Origin: Streptomyces sp. QL37 | Lineage (GTDB): Bacteria > Actinomycetota > Actinomycetes > Streptomycetales > Streptomycetaceae | Length of the DNA stretch: 64,000 bases | NCBI RefSeq assembly: GCF_002941025.1 | Contig: NZ_PTJS01000001.1 | Coordinates: forward strand, 4,526,001-4,590,000 | Direction: 5' to 3' | Shown here: piece after piece, positions 45,271 to 54,705 of the stretch | How positions within the stretch are numbered: the stretch's first letter is position 1 | Layout of the letters: the number at the start of each line of letters is the position of its first letter | Position numbers and translations under genes: made by a program | The notes under the pieces: generated by a model | What the model was told of the DNA's origin: nothing | The model's database searches: none | Seen by the model: the letters and a program-made list of their open reading frames with translations, nothing else

Positions 45271-45855
45271 ATGCAGACGCGAATCACCAGGATCCTTGCC
45301 ACTGTGACCTTTGTGATGGCGGCGCTCTTCGGGCTCGCCTTCATCGGTACGGCGGTCACGCACATGCTCGACGACGGCGCGGTCTGCGTGGAGACGGACT
45401 TCTGGAGCAACGCCTCGCTGGCGGACAGGATGTCGACGGGCGAGGGCGTGCAGGAGTCCAGCAGTGCCACGCGCCTCTGCCAGGACGCCCCCTCCGTGGG
45501 GCAGCGCGCCGCCGACCTCGGGGGTGAGCTCCCCTGGCTGTTGTTCAGCTCCCTCGCCCTGATCCTCTTCTCCCGGGTGCTGGGGGCCGTCCTGGAGCAG
45601 GGCCCGTTCACCCACGCGGTGGCGAAGCGGCTCTCCGTGCTGGGCTGGGTCGTCGCCCTGGGCACCCCGTCGGCCGGTCTCGTGGTCGGCACGTCGCGGT
45701 CCTGGCTCGTCGACAGCATGTCGCCGAACGTGGGCTTCGGGGTCGAGATCGAGGGGCCGATGGTGCTCATCCTCGCCGGCCTGGCGGCAGTGATCGTAGG
45801 ATCGTTCATGCGCGAGGGCGTGCGCATGCGAGAGGACCTCGAAGGGACCATCTGA
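45271..45855 (+). CDS. DUF2975 membrane protein
   Basis: 194 residues from the ATG at 45271, four membrane helices: RILATVTFVMAALFGLAFIG, LPWLLFSSLALILFSRVLGA, LSVLGWVVALGTPSAGLVVG, MVLILAGLAAVIVGSFMREG. An extracellular loop between helices 1 and 2 carries two Cys (AVCVETDFW, RLCQDAP). DUF2975 proteins always precede a YozG-type HTH gene, as here. Function unknown; possibly a membrane sensor for the regulator. Confidence 0.85.
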   Translation: MQTRITRILATVTFVMAALFGLAFIGTAVTHMLDDGAVCVETDFWSNASLADRMSTGEGVQESSSATRLCQDAPSVGQRAADLGGELPWLLFSSLALILFSRVLGAVLEQGPFTHAVAKRLSVLGWVVALGTPSAGLVVGTSRSWLVDSMSPNVGFGVEIEGPMVLILAGLAAVIVGSFMREGVRMREDLEGTI

Positions 45856-46091
45856 TGGCCGAGGAGGAACTCCACGGGATCCGGATCCACCTCGACCGGA
45901 TCCTGGCCGAGCGGGACATGACGCTCACCGAACTGTCCGCACGGGTGGGCATCACCGTCGTCAACCTGTCCGTGCTCAAGAACGGGCGGGCCAAGGCCAT
46001 CCGCTTCTCGACCCTGTCGAGGATCTGCGACGTTCTCGGATGCCAGCCGGGGGATCTGATCACCCACGACCCCACCGGGACAGCCCCCTGA
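45855..46091 (+). CDS. YozG-type HTH regulator
   Basis: 78 residues consisting only of an Xre-like HTH: HLDRILAERDMTLTELSARV, GITVVNLSVLKNGRAKAIRF, LSRICDVLGCQPGDLI. The ATG shares its A with the TGA of the DUF2975 gene (TGATG), so translation is coupled. It is the likely binder of the TATCGATA operator. Confidence 0.92.
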   Translation: MAEEELHGIRIHLDRILAERDMTLTELSARVGITVVNLSVLKNGRAKAIRFSTLSRICDVLGCQPGDLITHDPTGTAP

Positions 46092-46100
46092 GGGCTGTCC
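46078..46100. terminator. Hairpin between convergent HTH and kinase genes
   Basis: GGACAGCCC-CCTGA-GGGCTGTCC forms a perfect 9-bp stem whose loop contains the stop codon of the HTH gene. It also lies directly after the sensor kinase stop at 46101, so it can end both transcripts. Confidence 0.8.
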
Positions 46101-47522
46101 TCACACCCCCGGCGGTGGCTGCGGCGCCCCGGGGAGGCGGATCGTCGCCACCGTGCCGCCGCCCTCCGCGGGGCTGAGGGTGATCTGGCCGCCCGCGTGC
46201 TGGACCGTCCGGGCCACGATGGAGAGGCCGAGGCCGGAGCCGGGGAGCTGGCGGGCCGAGGGGGAGCGCCAGAAGCGGTCGAAGACGTGCGGCAGGTCCT
46301 CGGCCGGGATGCCGGGGCCGCGGTCCCGTACGGTCAGCTCGCCCCGGTGGAGGACGACGTCGACCGTGCCACCGGCCGGGCTGAACTTCACCGCGTTGTC
46401 CAGGACGTTGACGACGGCACGCTCCAGGGCGGCGGGCTCCGCGCGTACGTACCAGGGCGCGAGCTCGGCGGTGATGGTGAGCTCCGGTCCGCGCAGCCGG
46501 GCGCGTTGCAGGGCGTTACGGGTGATCTCGTGCAGCGCGACCACCTGGAGGGGGCCGGGCTGGGCGGCGTCGGGGCGGGAGAGCTCCTGGAGGTCGCCGA
46601 TGAGCGCGGCGAGCTCGGTCATCTGGGCCTTGACCGAGGCCATCAGCGCCTTGCGGTCGTCGGGCGGGATGGCCCGGCCCGTCTCGTCGCTGCGGGCGAG
46701 CAGCTCGATGTTCGTACGGAGCGAGGTGAGCGGGGTGCGCAGTTCGTGACCGGCGTCCGCGATGAGCTGGGACTGACGGTCGCGGGAGGTGGCCAGGGAA
46801 CTGGTCATGGCGTTGAAGGAGCGGGAGAGCCGGGCGATCTCGTCGTCCCCCTCGGCGGGGAGCCGTACGCCGAGGTCCTCGGTGCGGGCCACGTGCTCGA
46901 AGGCGTGCGCGAGGTCGTCGACGGGCCGCAGCCCGGTGCGGGCGATCCACAGGCCTGCCGCGCCGGCGCCGACGACGCCGATCCCGGCGACCAGGAAGAG
47001 AACCCAGGCGAGGGTGGAGAGCGGCTTCGTGATCTCGCTCATGGGCCGGGCGATCGAGACCGCGAGGTTCCCGGTCCCCAGACCGGGACCCCGGCCGACC
47101 TCCAGTGGTGAGGTGAAAACCCTCATCTCGGAGCCGTCCTGGGTCTTCTCCGTGTGCAGGGCGTCCCGCTGCCGGCTCTGCGCCACCTTCACGTCTGCCT
47201 CGTTCGCCGGAAGCTCGGAGGCGTCGGGGGCGGCGCATACCGTGCCCTGGGCGTCGACGAGCTGGATCGTCACGCCGGCGAGCAACGGCGGGGGCTGCTG
47301 GGTGGTGCCGCCCTTGCAGTAGGCGTAGAGGCTCCTGAGGTAGTCGTCGTCGACCTTGGAGCCTTGCAGGGTCTGGTCCATCTGGTGTTCCAGCTGCCCG
47401 CGCGTCACGAACCAGCACGCCGCCGCCACCGCCGCGACCGCCACCGCGACCGCCGTGGCGACCAGCAGGGCGAGCCGGGAGCGCAGCGGCAGGGCGCGGA
47501 GCCGGCGGAGGAGGCCGGTCAC
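46101..47522 (-). CDS. Sensor histidine kinase
   Basis: 473 residues, GTG start. Two membrane helices ([20 protein letters not shown] and [20 protein letters not shown]) flank an extracellular sensor of about 120 residues; then HAMP, HisKA ([20 protein letters not shown] with the phospho-His) and HATPase motifs ([36 protein letters not shown]). Start overlaps the regulator stop as GTGA. MtrB/MprB-like. The operon with an HtrA-like protease suggests an envelope-stress role, an inference. Confidence 0.94.
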   Translation of the reverse strand: MTGLLRRLRALPLRSRLALLVATAVAVAVAAVAAACWFVTRGQLEHQMDQTLQGSKVDDDYLRSLYAYCKGGTTQQPPPLLAGVTIQLVDAQGTVCAAPDASELPANEADVKVAQSRQRDALHTEKTQDGSEMRVFTSPLEVGRGPGLGTGNLAVSIARPMSEITKPLSTLAWVLFLVAGIGVVGAGAAGLWIARTGLRPVDDLAHAFEHVARTEDLGVRLPAEGDDEIARLSRSFNAMTSSLATSRDRQSQLIADAGHELRTPLTSLRTNIELLARSDETGRAIPPDDRKALMASVKAQMTELAALIGDLQELSRPDAAQPGPLQVVALHEITRNALQRARLRGPELTITAELAPWYVRAEPAALERAVVNVLDNAVKFSPAGGTVDVVLHRGELTVRDRGPGIPAEDLPHVFDRFWRSPSARQLPGSGLGLSIVARTVQHAGGQITLSPAEGGGTVATIRLPGAPQPPPGV

Positions 47523-48250
47523 CCGTCACCGCCGCCGGAGCGCAGGGCGTATCCGACGCCCCGGACCGTGTGGACCAGGCGCGGTTCGCCGCCCGCCTCC
47601 GTCTTGCGGCGGAGGTACATCACGTACACGTCCAGGGAGTTGGAGCTGGGCTCGAAGTCGAAGCCCCAGACCGCCTTGAGGATCTGTTCACGGGTCAGCA
47701 CCTGCCGGGGGTGGGCCAGGAACATCTCCAGGAGGGTGAACTCGGTCCGGGTGAGCTCGACCCGGCGCGTCCCCCGGGTGACCTCGCGGGTGTTCAGGTC
47801 CATACGGAGGTCCGCGAAGGACAGCACGTCGTCGTCGGGGAGGGGGCCGCCCGCCGCGACCGCGTAGGAGCTGCGGCGCAGCAGGGCGCGGATGCGGGCG
47901 AAGAGCTCGTCCAGCTCGAAGGGCTTGACGAGGTAGTCGTCGGCGCCCGCGTCGAGTCCGGTGACACGGTCGCCGACGGTGTCGCGGGCGGTGAGCATCA
48001 GGATGGGTGTGGTCGATCCGGTGGACCGGATGCGCCTGGCGGCGGTGAGGCCGTCCATGCGGGGCATCTGGATGTCCAGGACGATCAGGTCGGGGGCGTA
48101 CGACTCGGCCTTGGCGAGGGCGTCGTAGCCGTCCACGGCCACCTCGGTGCCGTAACCCTCGAAGGCGAGGCTGCGTTGCAGGGCCTCGCGCACGGCGGGC
48201 TCGTCGTCGACGATCAGGACGCGCTGGGGATCGTCTTCGGCGGGGCTCAT
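47519..48250 (-). CDS. OmpR-family response regulator
   Basis: 243 residues. Receiver domain with acidic pocket ([10 protein letters not shown]), phospho-Asp in [14 protein letters not shown], Thr in ILMLTARDT and Lys in [10 protein letters not shown]-terminal winged helix with [20 protein letters not shown] and [14 protein letters not shown], ending VRGVGYALR. Cognate partner of the overlapping kinase gene. Confidence 0.95.
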   Translation of the reverse strand: MSPAEDDPQRVLIVDDEPAVREALQRSLAFEGYGTEVAVDGYDALAKAESYAPDLIVLDIQMPRMDGLTAARRIRSTGSTTPILMLTARDTVGDRVTGLDAGADDYLVKPFELDELFARIRALLRRSSYAVAAGGPLPDDDVLSFADLRMDLNTREVTRGTRRVELTRTEFTLLEMFLAHPRQVLTREQILKAVWGFDFEPSSNSLDVYVMYLRRKTEAGGEPRLVHTVRGVGYALRSGGGDG

Positions 48251-48297
48251 CGCTTCTTCGTCCTCTTCCTTCGTGCCGGGTGCTGCGTGCTGGGCTC

Positions 48298-48477
48298 TCA
48301 GCCTCGCACGGCCGCCGCACGGCGTCGTGCGGCACGGCGCCCACGGCCGGAGCCGCTGCGGATCTCGGCCGGGCGGGGCGCGGGCCCGGGGTGCGCCGGG
48401 GCGGCCGGTCCGGCGGCCAGGGCGAGCGGGAGGGCCAGGCCGGAGGGGCCGGCGTCCACCGGGGTGTCGGGGTTCAT
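48298..48477 (-). CDS. Small basic protein, 59 aa
   Basis: Begins [20 protein letters not shown] and ends in an Arg/Gly/Ala-rich tail ([15 protein letters not shown]). The start has the strongest ribosome-binding site in the neighbourhood (GAGGAGG) located between the protease stop and this ATG, 13 bases apart, so translation is probably coupled to the protease. No domain recognised. Too short for most gene callers. Confidence 0.6.
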   Translation of the reverse strand: MNPDTPVDAGPSGLALPLALAAGPAAPAHPGPAPRPAEIRSGSGRGRRAARRRAAAVRG

Positions 48478-48490
48478 CGGGACCTCCTCG

Positions 48491-49681
48491 TCAGGAGCCG
48501 TCGCCGGCGCGCAGGGCGTCGAGGTCGGCCTTGACCGTGTTGACCGGGATGGCGAAGCCGAGGCCCACGCTGCCGGCTGCCGAGCTGCCCGAGGTGCTGG
48601 ACGAACTGGGCGCGTACATCGCGGAGTTGATGCCGATGATCTCGCCGTTCATGTTGATCAGGGCGCCGCCGGAGTTGCCCGGGTTGAGCGAGGCGTCGGT
48701 CTGGATGGCCTTGTACGTCGTCTGGGACGAGCCCGTGTCGCCGTTGAACTGCTGGCCGCCGAACTCGAACGGCCAGTTCTGGCCGCCCTGTTGCTGCTGT
48801 TGCTGCTGCTGGTTCTGCTCGTCCTCCTTGGCGACGGTGACGTCGCGGTCGAGGGCCGAGACGATGCCACTGGTGACCGTGCCGGTGAGGCCCTCGGGCG
48901 AGCCGATCGCCACGACCTGGTCGCCGACCTTCACCGAGGAGGAGTCACCGAGCGAGGCCGTCTTCAGTCCGCTCGCGCCCTGGAGCTTGATGAGGGCCAG
49001 GTCCTTGTCGGGGTCCGTGCCGACGACGTCGGCGGTGTAGGACTTGCCGGTGCTGAGGGTCACCTTGATCTCGGAGGCGCCCGAGATGACGTGGTTGTTG
49101 GTGACGATCTCGCCGTCCGCCGTGATGACGACGCCGGAGCCGGTGGCCTCGCCCGACGAGGACGTCGCGCCGATCTCGACGATGGCGGGGGACACGGCGG
49201 CGGCCACGCCGGAGACGGTGCCGGCGCTGCTCTGCGAGACGGTGGTCCCGCTGACGACGCCGCCGCCGGAGCCCGAGCTCGCCGAGCCGCCGCCCGCGAG
49301 CTCGCCGATGAGGGTCGCGGTGCCGCCGCCGATCGCGGCGGCGGCGATCGCCACGGCCGCCAGCAGGGCGAGCGGCCGCTTGACCCGGCGCTCGGACGCG
49401 GGGGCCGGGGCCGGGACGGGAGCGGGCGCCGGGGCGGGCCAGGCGTAGGCGGCGGCGGGCACCTCGGCGGTCTGCCGCCCGGGCTCGTGGGCCGGCGGCG
49501 GCGGGTAGGCCGCCTCACCAACGCCGTGCGAGGCGCTGTCGTACGAGCCGCTGCCGTGCGAGGCGCTGTCGTACGAGCCGGTGCCGTGCGAGGCGCTGTC
49601 GTACGTACCGCTGCCGTACGAACCGTTGTCGTGCGAGGGGGACATCGGGTACTCGCCGCTCGGGCGGTGGCTGTCGGTCAT
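48491..49681 (-). CDS. Membrane-anchored HtrA/DegP-like serine protease without PDZ
   Basis: 396 residues. A cytoplasmic Gly/Ser/Tyr-rich tail with ten-residue repeats, a Pro/Ala stretch, one membrane helix (PLALLAAVAIAAAAIGGGTA) and an extracellular trypsin-like domain: IVTNNHVIS (His), DKDLALIKL (Asp), ASLNPGNSGGALI (Ser). A poly-Gln insertion (EQNQQQQQQQQGGQ) sits inside the protease domain. No C-terminal PDZ domain, unlike classical HtrA. It lies upstream of the two-component genes in the same direction. Confidence 0.93.
   Translation of the reverse strand: MTDSHRPSGEYPMSPSHDNGSYGSGTYDSASHGTGSYDSASHGSGSYDSASHGVGEAAYPPPPAHEPGRQTAEVPAAAYAWPAPAPAPVPAPAPASERRVKRPLALLAAVAIAAAAIGGGTATLIGELAGGGSASSGSGGGVVSGTTVSQSSAGTVSGVAAAVSPAIVEIGATSSSGEATGSGVVITADGEIVTNNHVISGASEIKVTLSTGKSYTADVVGTDPDKDLALIKLQGASGLKTASLGDSSSVKVGDQVVAIGSPEGLTGTVTSGIVSALDRDVTVAKEDEQNQQQQQQQQGGQNWPFEFGGQQFNGDTGSSQTTYKAIQTDASLNPGNSGGALINMNGEIIGINSAMYAPSSSSTSGSSAAGSVGLGFAIPVNTVKADLDALRAGDGS
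49523..49612 (-). repeat. Three 30-bp tandem repeats in protease N-terminal tail
   Basis: The unit GCCGTGCGAGGCGCTGTCGT (first 20 of 30 bases) recurs three times, encoding YDSASHG(T/S/V)G(S) decapeptides. In frame and coding, probably variable between strains. Confidence 0.85.
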
Positions 49682-49775
49682 GTCTACGAGAGTGGCCAGC
49701 GAACATGAGAGCAGCCTGAGTACGCCCTGAGAAGCCCGGCAGAACCTCGTATGCCCGATATAAGGAAGCGCCCCG

Positions 49776-50819
49776 CTACAGCGCGGTGACCGTCGGTTCG
49801 CCGCAGCCGCACGACCGGCGCACCACCAGCGCCGACGGGAACTGCTTCAGCCGCTCGCGCCGCGACCCCGAGACCCGCAGGGAGTCGTCGAGGACCAGGT
49901 CCACGGCCGCCCGGGCCATCGCCGGACGGTCCGAGAAGACCGTCGTGAGCGGCGGATCGGTCAGTCCCGCTTCCTTCACGTCGTCGAAGCCCGCGACCGC
50001 CAGCTCACCCGGCACGTCGATCCGCAGCTCGCGCGCGGCCCGCAGCACCCCGATGGCCTGGTCGTCCGTGGAGCAGAAGATCGCCGGGGGCCTGTCGGGG
50101 CCGGAGAGCAGCTTCAGCGCCACCTGGTAGGCGTCGTAGCGGTTGTACGGGGCGTGGAAGAGCCGGCCCTCGGTCGGCCGCCCGGCCTCCTGCATCGCCC
50201 GGCGCCAGCCCTCGATGTGGTCGGCGACCGGGTCGCCGACCACCGGGGTCGACTCCATGCCGCCGAGGCACGCCACGTACGCGTTGCCGTGCTCCAGGAG
50301 GTGGCGGGTGGCGAGCTGGGCGCCGCCGACGTCGTCGGTGACCACCGCGACGTCGTCGATCGCCTCCGGGCGTTCGTGCAGCAGGACCACGCGGGCGTCC
50401 CAGGCCTCTATCTCGGCCGCGGCACGCTCACTGGGGCCCTGGCTGACCAGGATCAGCCCGGAGACCCGCATGCCGAGGAAGGCCCGCAGGTAGTGGACCT
50501 CGCGCTCGTCGCGGTAGTCGGAGTTGCCGACGAGGACCATCTTCCCGCGCTCGGCGGCGGCCTGTTCGACGGCGTGCGCCATCTCCGCGAAGAACGGCTG
50601 CCGGGCGTCCGGGACGATCATCCCTATGAGATCGGTGCGCCGCGAGGCCATGGCCTGGGCGACCCGGTCGGGCCGGTACCCCAGCTCCTTGATCGCGGCG
50701 AGCACCCGCTCGCGCGTGGCCGGGGCGACCGGCCTGGGTCCGTTGTTGATGACGTAGCTGACGACCGCTGTCGAGGTCCCCGCCAGTCTCGCCACATCGT
50801 CCCGCGTCACCTTGGCCAC
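49776..50819 (-). CDS. LacI-family transcriptional regulator
   Basis: 347 residues. N-terminal LacI HTH and hinge ([40 protein letters not shown]), then a periplasmic-binding-like effector domain ([55 protein letters not shown]). The C-terminus has a Cys pair ([10 protein letters not shown]), often seen in this Streptomyces group. The effector is unknown; no sugar operon adjoins it, so it acts elsewhere. Confidence 0.95.
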   Translation of the reverse strand: MAKVTRDDVARLAGTSTAVVSYVINNGPRPVAPATRERVLAAIKELGYRPDRVAQAMASRRTDLIGMIVPDARQPFFAEMAHAVEQAAAERGKMVLVGNSDYRDEREVHYLRAFLGMRVSGLILVSQGPSERAAAEIEAWDARVVLLHERPEAIDDVAVVTDDVGGAQLATRHLLEHGNAYVACLGGMESTPVVGDPVADHIEGWRRAMQEAGRPTEGRLFHAPYNRYDAYQVALKLLSGPDRPPAIFCSTDDQAIGVLRAARELRIDVPGELAVAGFDDVKEAGLTDPPLTTVFSDRPAMARAAVDLVLDDSLRVSGSRRERLKQFPSALVVRRSCGCGEPTVTAL

Positions 50820-50843
50820 GCGCGGCAGTCTACGCGGATCGAC

Positions 50844-51647
50844 CTACCGCTTGGCAGGCCGGACCGGCGCTTCTTCCGTGATCTCAGCCTTCACGGACTG
50901 CTCCGAACGGGTGACCACCTCGGCCACGGGCTCCGGCGCCGCCTCGGCCCTGGCCTCCTCGGCTCCCCGGTCCCCCTTCTCGGGGGTGACGAAGCGGTAG
51001 CCGACGTTGCGGACGGTGCCGATCAGCGACTCGTGCTCCGGGCCGAGCTTGGCCCGCAGCCGCCGCACGTGGACGTCCACCGTGCGGGTGCCGCCGAAGT
51101 AGTCGTAGCCCCAGACCTCCTGGAGCAGCTGGGCGCGGGTGAAGACCCGGCCCGGGTGCTGCGCGAGGTACTTGAGCAGTTCGAATTCCTTGAAGGTCAG
51201 GTCGAGGACCCGGCCCTTGAGCTTGGCGCTGTACGTCGCCTCGTCGACAGACAGGTCGCCGTTGCGGATCTCCATGGGGGAGTCGTCGGCGGTGATCTGC
51301 TGGCGGCCGGTGGCCAGACGCAGCCGGGCCTCGACCTCGGCGGGACCCGCTGTGTCCAGCAGGACGTCGTCGATGCCCCAGTCGGCGGTGACGGCCGCGA
51401 GGCCGCCCTCCGTCACGACGAGGATCAGCGGACAGCCGGGCCCGGTGGACCGCAGCAGCTGACAGAGCGAGCGGACCTGAGGAAGGTCGCGCCTGCCGTC
51501 GATGAGGATGACGTCGGCACCGGGGGTGTCGACGAGAGCTGGTCCCTCGGCGGGGGCGACCCGCACGCTGTGCAGCAGAAGGCCGAGGGCGGGGAGCACC
51601 TCCGTCGACGGTTGAAGGGCATTCGTCAGAAGCAGCAGTGAACTCAT
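50844..51647 (-). CDS. glnR: Nitrogen regulator GlnR
   Basis: 267 residues. Atypical receiver ([40 protein letters not shown]) lacking the usual Lys/acid pocket, so probably not phosphorylated, and an OmpR-type winged helix ([47 protein letters not shown]). The C-terminal Glu/Ala extension is usual for Streptomyces GlnR. It controls nitrogen assimilation genes such as glnA and amtB. Confidence 0.95.
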   Translation of the reverse strand: MSSLLLLTNALQPSTEVLPALGLLLHSVRVAPAEGPALVDTPGADVILIDGRRDLPQVRSLCQLLRSTGPGCPLILVVTEGGLAAVTADWGIDDVLLDTAGPAEVEARLRLATGRQQITADDSPMEIRNGDLSVDEATYSAKLKGRVLDLTFKEFELLKYLAQHPGRVFTRAQLLQEVWGYDYFGGTRTVDVHVRRLRAKLGPEHESLIGTVRNVGYRFVTPEKGDRGAEEARAEAAPEPVAEVVTRSEQSVKAEITEEAPVRPAKR

Positions 51648-51944
51648 CGCCGCCCACCTGCCTGGGTCGTCGGTCGATCGTGCACGTTCAGCTCGCCCAT
51701 TACGTCGGTCCTCCTCGTTCCCTGCGAGAGGGGCACTCCCGGGTCGGACCCGGGGGAGTATGCGGCACTGCTTCGTACTCCCGTACGACCATTTCTCTCG
51801 ACGGCCGTCATACGGTTTTTACTGTGCGGTCCCGCGCCCGGGGAACGCTGAGCTTGTGGAAACGCTGCCGTAACAACGCTCGGAAAGCACAAAAGGACCC
51901 GGGGGCTGCTTTGCCCGGATCCTCTTCGCAGCAGAATAGCCCAC
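51648..51944. other. Divergent control region between glnR and hydrolase gene
   Basis: 297 bases without a credible gene. It must contain the glnR promoter. GTAACAACGCTCGGAAAG at about 51871-51888 weakly resembles a GlnR a-site/b-site half pair, and CAGAATAGCCCAC sits just before the hydrolase ATG. Neither is conclusive. Confidence 0.4.
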
Positions 51945-52883
51945 ATGAGTTCTGTGTCCGAGGGTCGATTCTCGAGTTCTTCTGTTCCCTCGATCACGCG
52001 GGCCCCCCGGCGCACCACGTTGCTGACCGGTGACGGGGTGCGTATCGAGGCGGTGTACACCCCGTGTACGGCGGGTTCCGGGGCCGTCGGCGGGGGTGGG
52101 ACCGACGGGACCGCCATCGTCCTCGCACACGGTTTCACCGGCTCCGTCGACCGGCCGGCCGTACTGCGCGCCGCGGGGGTGTTCGCCCAGCGTGCGGCCG
52201 TGATCACGTTCTCCTTCCGGGGGCACGGAAAGTCCGGCGGACGGTCCACGGTGGGGGACCGCGAGGTGCTGGACCTGGCGGCCGCGGTCGCCTGGGCGAG
52301 GTCGCTGGGACACCGCCGCATCGTTACGGTCGGCTTCTCCATGGGCGGTTCCGTGGTGCTCCGCCACGCCGCTCTGTATACGGCGCCGGAAACCGGTGAA
52401 TCCGTGTACGAGGATTCCGGGGCGGCGGGGGCCGAACGGGTGGGTCGGCGCACTGGGGCGCACAAGGCGCACGGGGAGCGTGCAGAGGCGCATACCGGCG
52501 CACATACGGATGTGGTCGTCTCGGTGAGCGCGCCGGCCCGCTGGTACTACCGGGGCACGGCCCCGATGCGCCGTCTCCACTGGGTCGTCACCCGCCCCGC
52601 CGGCCGGCTCGTCGGCCGCTACGGTTTCCGCACCCGGATCCACCGCGAGGACTGGGACCCCGTGCCGCTCTCGCCCGCGGAGGCCGTCCCGCTGATCACC
52701 GCGCCCCTGCTGCTCGTGCACGGCGACCGGGACCCGTACTTCCCTGTCGACCACCCGAGGATGCTGGCAGGAGCCGCGGGGGACGGGGCGGAGCTCTGGC
52801 TGGAGCACGGCATGGGCCACGCGGAGAACGCCGCGGACGAGAAACTGCTGACCCGTATCGCCGACTGGACCGACTCGGCGTGA
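51945..52883 (+). CDS. Alpha/beta-hydrolase
   Basis: 312 residues. Oxyanion-hole region VLAHGFTGSVDRP, FSFRGHGKSGG, nucleophile elbow VTVGFSMGGSVVL, acid LLLVHGDRDPYFP, and His in LEHGMGHAENA. A low-complexity insertion of about 35 residues rich in Ala/His/Glu (GAHKAHGERAEAHTGAHTD) interrupts the core after the elbow. No signal peptide. Substrate unknown. It may form an operon with the small MoaD-like gene 41 bases downstream. Confidence 0.92.
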   Translation: MSSVSEGRFSSSSVPSITRAPRRTTLLTGDGVRIEAVYTPCTAGSGAVGGGGTDGTAIVLAHGFTGSVDRPAVLRAAGVFAQRAAVITFSFRGHGKSGGRSTVGDREVLDLAAAVAWARSLGHRRIVTVGFSMGGSVVLRHAALYTAPETGESVYEDSGAAGAERVGRRTGAHKAHGERAEAHTGAHTDVVVSVSAPARWYYRGTAPMRRLHWVVTRPAGRLVGRYGFRTRIHREDWDPVPLSPAEAVPLITAPLLLVHGDRDPYFPVDHPRMLAGAAGDGAELWLEHGMGHAENAADEKLLTRIADWTDSA

Positions 52884-52924
52884 TCCATGATGGACAGCCG
52901 ACGTACGACGAAAGGGGTGCCGCC

Positions 52925-53179
52925 ATGGCAGCGGGAACGATCCGCTACTGGGCCGCGGCCAAGGCCGCCGCGGGAACCGCGGAGGAGCCTTACACGGCGG
53001 ACACGCTCGCCGAGGCGCTCGACGGTGTGCGCGAGCGGCACCCCGGTGAGCTGACGCGCGTGCTGCTCCGATGCTCGTTCCTGATCGACGGGAATCCTGT
53101 GGGGACCCGTGGTCATGAGACCGTACGGCTTGCCGAGGGCGGCACGGTCGAGGTGCTCCCGCCGTTCGCAGGAGGGTGA
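52925..53179 (+). CDS. MoaD/ThiS-like sulfur carrier
   Basis: 84 residues from the ATG at 52925. Beta-grasp protein (AGTIRYWAAAKAAAGTAEEP, TLAEALDGVRERHPGELTRV, LIDGNPVGTRGHETVRLAEG) ending in the Gly-Gly tail PPFAGG that is adenylated and thiocarboxylated. It is the MoaD-type small subunit for molybdopterin or a related sulfur transfer; no moaE is adjacent. Confidence 0.9.
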   Translation: MAAGTIRYWAAAKAAAGTAEEPYTADTLAEALDGVRERHPGELTRVLLRCSFLIDGNPVGTRGHETVRLAEGGTVEVLPPFAGG

Positions 53180-53189
53180 ACCGCAGACC

Positions 53190-54551
53190 ATGAGCGACAG
53201 CGATCAGCAGTATCCGTACGACCCGGGACACGGCCAGCAGTACCAGGGGCAGCGGTACCAGGGGCAGCAGCCCTACGACCCGGCGTACGCGCAGGAGCCG
53301 TACGACCCGGCCCACGGGCAGCAGGACCAGCAGCCGGCTTACGGCCGGCCACAGCAGCCCGCGTACGGACAGGAGCCGGCGCAGCCCGCGTACGGCCAGG
53401 AACCCGTGCCGCCCGCGTACGGACAGGAACCCGTGCCGCCCGCGTACGGACAGCAGCCCGTGCCGCCCGCGTACGGCACGCAGCAGCCGTACGCGCAGCA
53501 GCAGCCCTCCGCGTACCCGGAGCAGAGCGCGTCCCAGGCGTCCGCCGACCAGGGCGCGACCCAGACGTGGCAGGGGCAGACCTGGGACACCCAGTACCAG
53601 CCGACGATCCAGCCGCGGCAGAGCGCCGCGCCCACCCCCGCGCAGGGCGCCCAGGGCGCGTATCCGCTGCCCCCCGAGGCTCCGTCGGCTCCGGCGGCTC
53701 CGCGGGCCGCACAGGTGCCGTCGGCTCCGGAGGCTCCGGCAGCCGTGCCCGCCGACGCCGGCTACAGCGCGCCCACCACCCTGGGCAACAGCCGGGTCAC
53801 CGACGCCCAGCGGGCCCGGGCCGAGGGGCGTTCGCCGATCATCGCACCGGGGATCCAGCCCGCCGCGATCACCGCGGGCCTCGGCCTGCTCCTCGCTCTC
53901 GGCGCCGCGATCGGCCAGTACGCCCTGCTCGTGCCCCTGGTCCTGCTCCAGGCCGTGACCGCGGCGGGGTGGTTCCGGCTCAACGGCATGTGGCCGGCCA
54001 GGCAGGGCATCGCGCTCGCGTTCGCCGGCGGTGTGGTGGCCGACGTCGTGCTGCTCGCCGCGGGCCGGAGCAACGCCCCGGCGGCCATCCTCGGCACGCT
54101 CGGCGTCTGGGTGCTGCTCACCCTCGTGCTCCAGCTGCGCAGCCGGGCCGGCGCCGACGAGCGGATGTACGGCCTGACGGCCACCGTCGCCTCGGCCGCG
54201 CTCGCCGTGCTGGCCGCCGGGCACCTGGCGGCCGTCCCGGACGCGGTCACGGTGGGTGGCATCGCGGTCGCGGTGGCGGTGCTCGTCAGGGCCCTGCCGC
54301 TGCCGGGGCCGGTCTCGGTCGTCGTGGCACTGCTCGCCGGGGCGGGTGCCGGTCTGGTCGCCGGAGCGCTCACGGACTTCGGCGCACAGGCCGCGTTCCT
54401 CGGGTTCGCGGCCGGCGGCTGCGCGCTGATCGGCCTGCGGGTCGCGAGCTACGACTACCCGTCCCGCTTCGTGCACATGACGGCCGGGGTGGCGCTGCCG
54501 CTCACGGCCGCTGCTCCCGCCGTCTATCTGATCGGCCGGGCGATCGCCTGA
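53190..54551 (+). CDS. Membrane protein with Gln/Pro/Tyr-rich repeat tail
   Basis: 453 residues from the ATG at 53190. The first ~190 residues are disordered with PAYGQEPVP repeats and Ala/Pro runs. The second half has about eight membrane helices (ITAGLGLLLALGAAIGQYAL, GIALAFAGGVVADVVLLAAG, VSVVVALLAGAGAGLVAGAL, GVALPLTAAAPAVYLIGRAI). Function unknown. Such tails are common on Streptomyces membrane proteins that interact with the cell-division/polar machinery, but nothing here shows it. It starts 10 bases after the MoaD-like gene, so it is in the same operon. Confidence 0.85.
   Translation: MSDSDQQYPYDPGHGQQYQGQRYQGQQPYDPAYAQEPYDPAHGQQDQQPAYGRPQQPAYGQEPAQPAYGQEPVPPAYGQEPVPPAYGQQPVPPAYGTQQPYAQQQPSAYPEQSASQASADQGATQTWQGQTWDTQYQPTIQPRQSAAPTPAQGAQGAYPLPPEAPSAPAAPRAAQVPSAPEAPAAVPADAGYSAPTTLGNSRVTDAQRARAEGRSPIIAPGIQPAAITAGLGLLLALGAAIGQYALLVPLVLLQAVTAAGWFRLNGMWPARQGIALAFAGGVVADVVLLAAGRSNAPAAILGTLGVWVLLTLVLQLRSRAGADERMYGLTATVASAALAVLAAGHLAAVPDAVTVGGIAVAVAVLVRALPLPGPVSVVVALLAGAGAGLVAGALTDFGAQAAFLGFAAGGCALIGLRVASYDYPSRFVHMTAGVALPLTAAAPAVYLIGRAIA
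53358..53480 (+). repeat. 27-bp tandem repeats, about 4.5 copies
   Basis: Units start at 53358, 53385, 53412, 53439 and (partial) 53466, each beginning CCCGCGTACGG and encoding PAYGQEPVP with minor changes. In frame inside the membrane protein gene. Confidence 0.92.
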
Positions 54552-54705
54552 CGTCCGGACGTCCCTGACGTTCCCTCACTCACACTCCCCGCACCCGGGG
54601 AACCGGCGGGGCTGCCCGCTCGTCGATCACTCCGGGCGCGCCGCACGGCGGCAGTAGGCTCACGCCCACAGGGGTCAGGCCGGTCCGAGTGGGGGAACAA
54701 CAGGC

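Noticed and set aside
48785..48830. CTG/TTG-rich microsatellite
   Set aside because: It is the in-frame poly-Gln codon run of the protease gene.
51819..54476. An 885-codon minus-strand open frame with low-complexity Leu/Arg/Gly stretches
   Set aside because: Shadow of the alpha/beta-hydrolase, MoaD-like and repeat membrane protein genes; the repeats seen are the antisense of the PAYGQEPVP units.
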